Below, piece by piece: positions 14,240 to 20,092 of a DNA stretch of 20,092 nt. Both the position numbers and the translations under genes were made by a program. Position 1 is the first letter of the stretch, and the number at the start of each line of letters is the position of its first letter. The stretch is from positions 1 through 20,092 of the forward strand of contig JAGKXA010000125.1 in assembly GCA_021151615.1 (NCBI GenBank), given 5' to 3'. The stretch comes from Cellvibrionaceae bacterium (GTDB taxonomy: Bacteria; Pseudomonadota; Gammaproteobacteria; Pseudomonadales; Cellvibrionaceae). Below the pieces are notes generated by a model. That model did no database searches, had not been told where the DNA came from, and saw nothing but the letters and a program-made list of their open reading frames with translations.

Positions 14240-14962
14240 TTAATTACTATTATTTTGTTGCTGCATGAGCATAGCAGCAATTGCCAAATCTTCCTGACGG
14301 GTAATTTTAATATTGTCACTCCGCCCTTGAACCATCAAAGGTTGATAACCGTATGCTTCAAGCGCGGAGGCCTCATCAGTAATCGTTTTCTCCTCAGCCA
14401 AAGCGCGCTGCAAACAATCACGCAACAACCCCACCCGAAACAATTGTGGAGTTTGCGCTTGCCAAAGCGAAGATCGATCAATCGTTTTTTCGATAGCGGC
14501 ATTGGCAACCTGCTTTACTGTATCACTCACCGGCACACCTAAAATACCACCGACCGGGTGATCCCCAACTGTGTCGATAAGCTTGATAATTTCTTGCGCA
14601 CGAATGCATGGGCGTGCCGCATCATGAACCAGCACCCAATCGCTATCCTGCGCCTGCGAGGACAAAGCCTGCAATCCAGTTAGCACCGAATCAGCTCGTT
14701 CTTTACCACCCGCCACTCGAACAATATCTGCATTTTGCGCACAGGCAAGCTGAGCCCAAAAAACGTCAACTTCTGACAAAGGGATATAGACCTTCTTTAC
14801 CCGAGCAATTGAAAGCAAGCGCTCCAAGGTATGCTCAAGCACCGTTTTATTCAGCAAGGGTAGATATTGTTTGGGACAATTTGCCCCCATACGTGAACCA
14901 ATGCCCGCCGCAGGTACTATCGCCCAGTAGGTTGGAGAACTAGAAGTAAGGGAAGTGTTCAT
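14240..14962 (-). CDS. ispD: 2-C-methyl-D-erythritol 4-phosphate cytidylyltransferase IspD
   Basis: A 240-residue nucleotidyltransferase that joins CTP and methylerythritol 4-phosphate in the MEP pathway. The CTP-binding loop VPAAGIGSRMGANCPKQY is at residues 16-33, with the essential basic residues R24 and K31. HDAARP (113-118) and the C-terminal TDEASALEAYGYQPLMVQG and DNIKIT motifs are present. The start ATG at 14962 lacks a clear Shine-Dalgarno, suggesting dependence on translation from ftsB, 49 bp upstream. IspD uses CTP, whose producer PyrG is encoded further up the same strand. Confidence 0.97.
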   Translation of the reverse strand: MNTSLTSSSPTYWAIVPAAGIGSRMGANCPKQYLPLLNKTVLEHTLERLLSIARVKKVYIPLSEVDVFWAQLACAQNADIVRVAGGKERADSVLTGLQALSSQAQDSDWVLVHDAARPCIRAQEIIKLIDTVGDHPVGGILGVPVSDTVKQVANAAIEKTIDRSSLWQAQTPQLFRVGLLRDCLQRALAEEKTITDEASALEAYGYQPLMVQGRSDNIKITRQEDLAIAAMLMQQQNNSN

Positions 14963-15011
14963 GAGAAAATTCAGATAGGAGCGGCAGATTTATACCGCCG
15001 ACGTTTTGGGG

Positions 15012-15290
15012 TTACTGTTTCTCATCCAGCAACATAAAAAAGGTTTCATCTTTTTTGATGAGACCTATGTCGTTACGAGCACGCTCTTCAATAGTATCCA
15101 AGCCGGATTTTAACTCTTCAACCTCAACATCGAGAATGCGATTGCGCTCACGCATACGATCATTTTCAGCCTGCTGCAGATGTATATCGCCCTCCAGGCG
15201 ATGGGCGTGGGCAAGGCTACCATCACCGATCCATAACCGGTATTGAAGGTAGACCAATAAAATAATCAAAACACCCAGCAACCATTTCAT
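15012..15290 (-). CDS. ftsB: Cell division protein FtsB
   Basis: A 92-residue bitopic divisome protein. A short cytoplasmic start is followed by a transmembrane helix at about residues 3-17 (WLLGVLIILLVYLQY) and a periplasmic coiled coil at about 28-68, with leucine/isoleucine heptads in LEGDIHLQQAENDRMRERN and LDVEVEELKSGLDTIEERA. The C-terminal IGLIKKDETFF segment is typical of FtsB. It forms a complex with FtsL and FtsQ that activates FtsWI at midcell. It starts at the ATG at 15290 without an evident ribosome-binding site. A strong terminator separates it from eno, so ftsB needs its own promoter in 15291-15394 or read-through. Confidence 0.95.
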   Translation of the reverse strand: MKWLLGVLIILLVYLQYRLWIGDGSLAHAHRLEGDIHLQQAENDRMRERNRILDVEVEELKSGLDTIEERARNDIGLIKKDETFFMLLDEKQ

Positions 15291-15394
15291 AGTGTTACAT
15301 CAATGCGAATTTTTATTTTGACGAATGATAAAACCAAAATAACAATAACTGCTAAATGACTCAAAAAATAACAACGAAAGCAACATCAATTAAA

Positions 15395-15426
15395 ACAACA
15401 AAGGCCGATAATTCGGCCTTTGTTGT
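15395..15426 (-). terminator. Intrinsic terminator of eno
   Basis: A perfect 14-bp inverted repeat, ACAACAAAGGCCGA (15395-15408) with TCGGCCTTTGTTGT (15413-15426), around a TAAT loop. On the minus strand it is followed by TTTTAATT. It lies 8 bp after the eno stop codon. Confidence 0.88.
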
Positions 15427-15434
15427 CACTGCAA

Positions 15435-16724
15435 CTACGCCTTGAATTCAGCGCGACCTTTGTAAGGTGCAGCAGCACCCAACTCTGCTTCAATACGCAG
15501 CAGACGGTTGTACTTGGATACGCGATCCGAACGACACAGAGAACCAGTTTTGATTTGACCGGCAGCAGTAGCAACGGCGAGATCAGCAATAGTAGTATCT
15601 TCGGTTTCGCCTGAGCGGTGAGAAATTACCGCCGTATAACCAGCGTCTTGCGCCATTTTGATCGCATCCAGGGTCTCAGACAGAGAACCGATTTGGTTGA
15701 ATTTGATCAAAATAGAGTTAGCGATTTTTTTCTCAATGCCTTCTTTCAAAATTTTGGTGTTAGTTACAAACAGGTCATCACCAACCAATTGGATTTTATG
15801 ACCGATTTTTTGCGTCAAGTCGGCCCAACCAGCCCAATCGCTTTCATCTTTACCGTCTTCGATAGAGATGATTGGGTATTTGGCAGCCAGGTCAGCCAGG
15901 TAATCAGAGAATTCGTTGGTGGTGAATACGCGACCTTCGCCAGCCAGATCGTACTTGCCGTCTTTGTAGAATTCAGAAGAAGCACAGTCCAAAGCCAGGG
16001 TGACATTCTCACCCAGTTTATAGCCAGCTTTAGCAACAGCTTCAGCGATTACTTTCAGCGCATCTTCGTTAGATGGCAGGTTTGGAGCAAAGCCACCTTC
16101 GTCACCCACTGCGGTATTCAGACCCTTATCATGAAGGATTTTTTTCAGGCTATGGAAAATCTCGGCGCCGACGCGAAGAGCTTCAGCAAATGTTTTCGCA
16201 CCGACTGGCTGAACCATAAACTCTTGAATGTCTACGTTGTTATCGGCGTGCTCACCACCATTAATGATGTTCATCATTGGTACTGGCATGGAATATTTGC
16301 CCGGAGTGCCATTTAAATCAGCGATGTGCGCATACAGAGGAACTTTTTTAGAGATAGCAGCGGCTTTCGCGTTAGCTAAAGAAACTGCCAAAATGGCGTT
16401 AGCGCCCAATACGGTTTTGAAATCAGTACCATCAGCTTTAATCATCGCATTGTCGAGTGCGCGCTGATCCAAAGCATCAAAACCTACCAACAAATTTTTG
16501 ATGGTAGTGTTAATGTTGTTCACTGCTTTCAACACGCCTTTGCCCAGGTAACGTGACTTGTCGCCATCGCGCAACTCCAGAGCTTCGCGTGAACCGGTAG
16601 ATGCGCCAGAAGGAGCAGCTGCAGAACCTACGGAACCGTCTTCCAGAATAACTTCGGCCAATACAGTTGGATTGCCACGGCTATCCAGAATTTCAAAAGC
16701 TTTGATGTCAACAATCTTAGTCAT
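15435..16724 (-). CDS. eno: Enolase
   Basis: A 429-residue enolase interconverting 2-phosphoglycerate and phosphoenolpyruvate in glycolysis; in many gammaproteobacteria it is also part of the RNA degradosome. It has the full family set: ILDSRGNPTV and APSGASTGSREA near the N-terminus, MPVPMMNIINGGEHADNNV, the GDEGGFAPNL loop with a catalytic glutamate, IEDGKDESDW, GDDLFVTN, LIKFNQIGSLSET with the catalytic lysine, and SHRSGETED. Length matches the usual 430 residues. The ATG at 16724 has GGAG 9 bp upstream. Unlike some relatives it is bounded by its own terminator and a possible promoter after kdsA. Confidence 0.98.
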   Translation of the reverse strand: MTKIVDIKAFEILDSRGNPTVLAEVILEDGSVGSAAAPSGASTGSREALELRDGDKSRYLGKGVLKAVNNINTTIKNLLVGFDALDQRALDNAMIKADGTDFKTVLGANAILAVSLANAKAAAISKKVPLYAHIADLNGTPGKYSMPVPMMNIINGGEHADNNVDIQEFMVQPVGAKTFAEALRVGAEIFHSLKKILHDKGLNTAVGDEGGFAPNLPSNEDALKVIAEAVAKAGYKLGENVTLALDCASSEFYKDGKYDLAGEGRVFTTNEFSDYLADLAAKYPIISIEDGKDESDWAGWADLTQKIGHKIQLVGDDLFVTNTKILKEGIEKKIANSILIKFNQIGSLSETLDAIKMAQDAGYTAVISHRSGETEDTTIADLAVATAAGQIKTGSLCRSDRVSKYNRLLRIEAELGAAAPYKGRAEFKA

Positions 16725-16762
16725 TCGTTTTTTCTCCAGAGTGTGTTTCTACAAAAAATCAG

Positions 16763-16792
16763 TTAATACCAAAGGATTTGCTGGATTTTCAA
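16763..16792 (-). promoter_or_regulatory. Candidate sigma-70 promoter for eno
   Basis: TTGAAA (16787-16792) and TATTAA (16763-16768) on the minus strand with an 18-bp spacer; five and four of six to consensus. It lies in the 101-bp kdsA-eno gap and would give a leader of about 30 nt. Confidence 0.4.
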
Positions 16793-16795
16793 AAT

Positions 16796-16840
16796 TTATT
16801 GAATATCCATTTATTGAATGTTCCCTTATTGAATATCCAA
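16796..16840. repeat. Three 15-bp direct repeats at the kdsA 3' end
   Basis: Units 16796-16810, 16811-16825 and 16826-16840 share TTATTGAAT followed by a variable ATCC or GTTCC part. The third unit is the last five codons of kdsA, including its stop; the other two repeat the pattern in the same reading frame downstream, each with its own TAA. Confidence 0.85.
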
Positions 16841-17677
16841 AGGCGGAAAGCTTTTTACCAAATCATCTATGGTTTTCATTTGGTACAAAAAGGGTTCGAG
16901 CTTATCGAGTGGTAACGCACTGGGACCATCACATTTAGCTTTATTTGGCTCAGGATGTGCTTCCAAAAACAATCCAGCCAAGCCTACTGCCATGCCTGCG
17001 CGGGCGAGCTCTGCAACTTGGTGGCGACGACCACTGGATGCAGCACCCATAGGGTCACGACACTGCAATGAATGAGTTACATCAAAAATGACAGGAGCAT
17101 CGCCACTCACTTCGCGCATGGTGCGGAAACCAAGCATGTCCACCACCAGATTGTCGTAACCAAAGTTAGTGCCGCGATCACACAGAATAATTTTTTCGTT
17201 ACCGCACTCAGCAAACTTTTCCACAATATTTTTCATTTGGCCAGGGCTGAGGAACTGCGGCTTTTTGATATTGATCACTGCATCGGTTTTAGCCATAGCA
17301 ACAACCAAATCCGTTTGACGTGCCAGAAATGCGGGTAGTTGAATCACATCGCAAACATCAGCTACCGGTTGGCATTGATGGATTTCGTGCACGTCAGTAA
17401 TCACAGGAATACCAAAGGTTTGCTTAATTTCCTGGAAAATCTTTAAGCCATTCTCCATTCCCGGACCGCGATAAGAATGAATAGAGGAGCGATTGGCTTT
17501 ATCAAAAGAAGCTTTAAAAACGTAGGGGATACCCAATTTTTGGGTAACTTTTACATAGGCTTCTGCAACCTGCAGCGCCATATCGCGCGATTCAAGCACA
17601 TTCATGCCGCCAAACAATACAAAAGGCAATGAATTACCAACCTGAACCTTACCAATGCTTACAACTTGTTGTGACAC
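16826..17677 (-). CDS. kdsA: 2-dehydro-3-deoxyphosphooctonate aldolase (KDO-8-P synthase) KdsA
   Basis: A 283-residue enzyme condensing phosphoenolpyruvate and arabinose 5-phosphate to KDO 8-phosphate, a precursor of the LPS inner core. It shows FGGMNVLESRD near residues 22-32, FKASFDKANRSS (54-65), RGPGMENGLKIF, ITDVHE, QLPAFLARQTDL, NIKKPQFLSP, CDRGTNFGYDNLVVDM, FDVTHSLQ and the C-terminal EAHPEPNKAKCDGPSALPL. The start is a GTG at 17677 with AGGA 6 bp upstream. The pyrG terminator lies 43-66 bp upstream, so expression relies on read-through or a promoter inside pyrG. It uses the product consumed or supplied by enolase, encoded next. The last codons are tandemly repeated (see repeat). Confidence 0.97.
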   Translation of the reverse strand: MSQQVVSIGKVQVGNSLPFVLFGGMNVLESRDMALQVAEAYVKVTQKLGIPYVFKASFDKANRSSIHSYRGPGMENGLKIFQEIKQTFGIPVITDVHEIHQCQPVADVCDVIQLPAFLARQTDLVVAMAKTDAVINIKKPQFLSPGQMKNIVEKFAECGNEKIILCDRGTNFGYDNLVVDMLGFRTMREVSGDAPVIFDVTHSLQCRDPMGAASSGRRHQVAELARAGMAVGLAGLFLEAHPEPNKAKCDGPSALPLDKLEPFLYQMKTIDDLVKSFPPLDIQ

Positions 17678-17710
17678 ACGAGTTCCTTTTTTGATCAGAT
17701 TTTGATTTGC

Positions 17711-17743
17711 AAAAAAGACTGGGGCGCAATTAATTGCGCCCCA
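17711..17743 (-). terminator. Intrinsic terminator of pyrG
   Basis: A perfect 24-bp palindrome at 17720-17743 with half-site TGGGGCGCAATT, followed on the minus strand by GTC and six T (17711-17716). It begins 5 bp after the pyrG stop and folds into a stem of about 10 bp. Confidence 0.9.
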
Positions 17744-17748
17744 AGAAA

Positions 17749-19368
17749 TTACTTTTTATTCGCCAACGCCGCTTTTACAAACGCGGTAAAGAGTCTGTGA
17801 CCATCGCGCGGAGTGGACGTAAACTCCGGGTGGAACTGGCAGGCAACAAACCAGGGATGATCGGGAATTTCTACCATTTCCACCAGGGTATCATCAGCAG
17901 ACCACCCACCAATTTTCAACCCCGCTTTTTGCAGTTGATCAACATAATTGTTGTTTACTTCATAGCGATGGCGATGGCGCTCAACAATAACATCCGCACC
18001 GTAAATATTTCGCGCGTTGGAGCCTGGCACCAAACGGCACTCCTGTGCACCCAAGCGCATAGTACCACCGAGGTCTGAGGACTCATCCCGCTTTTCAACT
18101 TCACCATCGGAAGTAATCCACTCAGTAATTAAACCAATAACGGGATGAGGGGAATTACGATCAAACTCAGTAGAGTTAGCGCCTTTCAGACCGAGTACAT
18201 TGCGCGCAAATTCAATCACAACGGATTGCATCCCCAAACAAATTCCTAAATAAGGGACTTTGTTTTCGCGGGCATATTGCACCGCCATTAACTTACCTTC
18301 CACACCGCGTTCACCGAACCCACCAGGGACCAGAATAGCGTCAGCATCTTTCAGAATATCTACGCCTTCTTGTTCAACACGCTCAGCGTCGATGTAATTG
18401 ATGTTCACTTTGGTACTGGTGTGGATACCGGCGTGTGTAAGGGCTTCAATCAGTGATTTGTAGGCATCCAACAATTCCATGTACTTACCAACCATGGAAA
18501 TGGTGACGGAATTCACCGGATTCAGCTTGCCATCAACAACTTTGTCCCACTCACTTAAATCAGCTTCGTGACATTGCAAACCTAAAAGTTCAACAACAAT
18601 TTGATCGAGACCGAAGCTTTGCAGCAACCGGGGAATAGAATAAATAGTATCCGCATCCGGCAGCGGTACTACGGCACGCTCGGCGACGTTGGTGAAAAGT
18701 GCGATTTTCCGGCGAGAATCTTCGTCGACCATCTTTTCCGAGCGACACAACAAAATATCTGGTTGCAAACCGATAGAACGCAGTTCTTTTACCGAGTGTT
18801 GGGTCGGCTTGGTTTTGGTTTCACCAGCAGTCGCAATATAGGGAACGAGCGTCAGGTGCATCAACAACGCACGCGAGCCCATTTCTACTTTTAATTGGCG
18901 TACCGCTTCCAGAAAGGGCTGAGATTCGATATCGCCTACAGTACCGCCAATTTCCACCAACGCCACATCGACGTCGCGGCCACCTTCGAGAATACGGCGT
19001 TTGATTTCGTCGGTGATATGCGGAATCACTTGTACCGTGCCCCCGAGGTAGTCACCGCGGCGCTCTTTGCGCAGCACAGTTTCATAAACACGGCCGGTAG
19101 TGAAGTTGTTGCGACGAGTCATCTTGGTGCGGATAAATCGCTCGTAATGACCCAAATCCAGGTCAGTTTCAGCACCGTCCTCAGTAACAAACACTTCCCC
19201 GTGCTGGAACGGGCTCATGGTACCCGGGTCGACGTTGATGTAAGGATCCAGCTTCATAATGGTCACTTTAAGACCGCGGGCCTCAAGAATGGCAGCCAAT
19301 GAAGCCGAGGCGATGCCTTTGCCCAATGAAGAAACAACACCACCGGTTACGAATATATAGCGTGTCAT
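17749..19368 (-). CDS. pyrG: CTP synthase PyrG
   Basis: A 539-residue glutamine-dependent CTP synthase that aminates UTP to CTP with ATP. The N-terminal synthetase domain (about 1-266) has the P-loop-like FVTGGVVSSLGKGIASASL, the KLDPYINVDPGTMSPFQHGE segment, and LVEIGGTVGDIES. The C-terminal class-I glutamine amidotransferase domain has VPGGFGERG, the nucleophile cysteine in GICLGMQ, and the His-Glu pair in FHPEF. Length is within a few residues of the usual 545. The ATG at 19368 gives the exact family N-terminus. Gene order pyrG-kdsA-eno is shared with Pseudomonas and others, and the 215-bp gap from recX suggests its own promoter. Confidence 0.98.
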   Translation of the reverse strand: MTRYIFVTGGVVSSLGKGIASASLAAILEARGLKVTIMKLDPYINVDPGTMSPFQHGEVFVTEDGAETDLDLGHYERFIRTKMTRRNNFTTGRVYETVLRKERRGDYLGGTVQVIPHITDEIKRRILEGGRDVDVALVEIGGTVGDIESQPFLEAVRQLKVEMGSRALLMHLTLVPYIATAGETKTKPTQHSVKELRSIGLQPDILLCRSEKMVDEDSRRKIALFTNVAERAVVPLPDADTIYSIPRLLQSFGLDQIVVELLGLQCHEADLSEWDKVVDGKLNPVNSVTISMVGKYMELLDAYKSLIEALTHAGIHTSTKVNINYIDAERVEQEGVDILKDADAILVPGGFGERGVEGKLMAVQYARENKVPYLGICLGMQSVVIEFARNVLGLKGANSTEFDRNSPHPVIGLITEWITSDGEVEKRDESSDLGGTMRLGAQECRLVPGSNARNIYGADVIVERHRHRYEVNNNYVDQLQKAGLKIGGWSADDTLVEMVEIPDHPWFVACQFHPEFTSTPRDGHRLFTAFVKAALANKK

Positions 19369-19473
19369 GTAAAACCTGATTAACTGTGAAAATGCAGAGC
19401 GGATTGGAGATAAATGCCTGTTTCAGTGCCCGGCAGTGCGAGCCAAGGGATTTATCGTTCAGGACGGGGCGCC

Positions 19474-19502
19474 AGAGTAACAGAAACGACCTTTCGGCTC
19501 AA
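19474..19502 (-). promoter_or_regulatory. Candidate promoter for pyrG
   Basis: TTGAGC (19497-19502) and an extended -10 TGTTACTCT (hexamer 19474-19479) on the minus strand, with a 17-bp spacer. A GC-rich discriminator (GGCGCCCCG) follows, as is common in growth-rate-controlled promoters. The hexamer itself is a poor match. The leader would be about 100 nt; no riboswitch or attenuator was seen in it. Confidence 0.35.
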
Positions 19503-19583
19503 CGACAAGCTGGAGGCCAAAACCATCGAAATAAGAATAAGTGATTGATCTAACAACAATTGGGATAAGGCTACCGCTATCTA

Positions 19584-20042
19584 TTACACATCATTTTCAC
19601 TGTTAAAGGCGGCCTGAATATGGCGATTGGAAAAGCCACGTGAATGCAAGAAACGCATTTGCCTGGACTTCTCACGTGCATCTATAGGCATTTCTCTAAA
19701 TCGTTTTATACGAGCATCCCGTGCCAATTCAAACCAGACAGCTTCAGACTCATCAATTAAATGACTGATCAGATAAGCATCAACCCCCCGCTCGCGCAGC
19801 TCCATTCTAATCAGAACACAACCCTTTCCTTGCTGTTGACGCATCCGGATAAACGCTTCGGCAAAGCGCTCATCCGATTGCAGGTTCTGCTCCTTTAAAT
19901 CAGCCACAACCTGAAGGATTATCTCTGGCGACGAAAATTTGCGCCCTAACTTCTCAGAGAGTTCTTTAGCCGAATGCTCGCGCATCGCCAGTAGATTCAT
20001 TGCGGCAAAACGCACATCAGACAATTTGATTTGTTCAGACAT
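19584..20042 (-). CDS. recX: RecA regulator RecX
   Basis: A 152-residue RecX-family protein. It is an all-helical protein of three-helix repeats, with the family N-terminus AAMNLLAMREHSAKELSEKL, the segment QSDERFAEAFIRMRQQQGKGCVLIRMELRERGV (about 55-88) and the C-terminal RQMRFLHSRGFSNRHIQAAF. RecX binds RecA filaments in the cytosol and limits their growth and activity in recombination and the SOS response. The start ATG at 20042 gives the usual length, although AGGG is only 2 bp from it. recA normally lies just upstream; the edge of the window stops 50 bp before recX, so recA is not seen. Confidence 0.93.
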   Translation of the reverse strand: MSEQIKLSDVRFAAMNLLAMREHSAKELSEKLGRKFSSPEIILQVVADLKEQNLQSDERFAEAFIRMRQQQGKGCVLIRMELRERGVDAYLISHLIDESEAVWFELARDARIKRFREMPIDAREKSRQMRFLHSRGFSNRHIQAAFNSENDV

Positions 20043-20070
20043 AACCCTGACTTGCCCCAGAGATCCATAA

Positions 20071-20092
20071 GAAAATGGCCGCAGTTGCGGCC
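20071..20092 (-). terminator. Terminator-like hairpin upstream of recX
   Basis: GGCCGCA (20077-20083) pairs with TGCGGCC (20086-20092); a realistic fold has a 6-bp stem and 4-nt loop. On the minus strand it is followed by ATTTTC. It may extend beyond the window. It is probably the terminator of the preceding gene, expected to be recA. Confidence 0.6.

Noticed and set aside
15618..16316. 232-codon forward open frame opposite eno
   Set aside because: It lies wholly within enolase on the other strand; open antisense frames are common opposite highly biased genes.
1..20092. Mobile element, CRISPR, phage or toxin-antitoxin island
   Set aside because: No transposase, integrase, terminal inverted repeats, spaced direct repeats or tRNA-linked junction was found; nearly all genes are conserved core genes in known order.

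Overview
The window looks like an ordinary chromosomal core region of a gammaproteobacterium. Gene content and order (rpoE-rseABC divergent from nadB; sdhE divergent from ygfZ; recX, pyrG, kdsA, eno, ftsB, ispD, ispF, truD, pcm, nlpD, rpoS) match what is known from the Pseudomonas/Cellvibrio side of the class. A Cellvibrionaceae-like organism is my best guess, but that is inference from gene order and base composition. I see no insertion sequence, phage, CRISPR array, tRNA or rRNA.

Layout. Positions 50-1687 (+) carry a PAP2-family lipid phosphatase and an MJ1255/VC2487-type glycosyltransferase. Positions 1731-5211 (-) hold the envelope-stress sigma operon rpoE-rseA-rseB-rseC, followed after one base by arfB, a ribosome-rescue hydrolase. 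The divergent gene is nadB (5514-7139, +). Positions 7149-7878 (-) hold ygfX and sdhE. Divergent from these are ygfZ and an HDOD-domain gene (8045-9880, +). A perfect 16-bp bidirectional terminator separates the HDOD gene from rpoS. From 9953 to 20042 every gene is on the minus strand and reads recX, pyrG, kdsA, eno, ftsB, ispD, ispF, truD, pcm, nlpD, rpoS. A hairpin at the right edge is probably the terminator of the gene before recX.

How the genes work together. The left block joins a regulatory circuit (RpoE restrained by RseA and RseB) to envelope and lipid functions. nadB starts NAD synthesis. sdhE and ygfX serve flavinylation of succinate dehydrogenase, and ygfZ serves iron-sulfur protein maintenance. 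The right block mixes central metabolism (enolase, CTP synthase), LPS precursor synthesis (KdsA), isoprenoid synthesis (IspD, IspF), cell division (FtsB, NlpD), RNA and protein modification or repair (TruD, Pcm), and the stationary-phase sigma factor.

I did not find an undescribed multi-gene system. The points worth a second look are small and structural. At the truD/pcm junction surE is absent and TruD lacks its usual C-terminal end. kdsA ends in three in-frame 15-bp repeats, each closing with TAA. The rseA-rseB spacer holds a hairpin and a possible 9-codon leader ORF. The rpoE-rseA spacer is unusually long and contains 12-bp repeats and competing hairpins.
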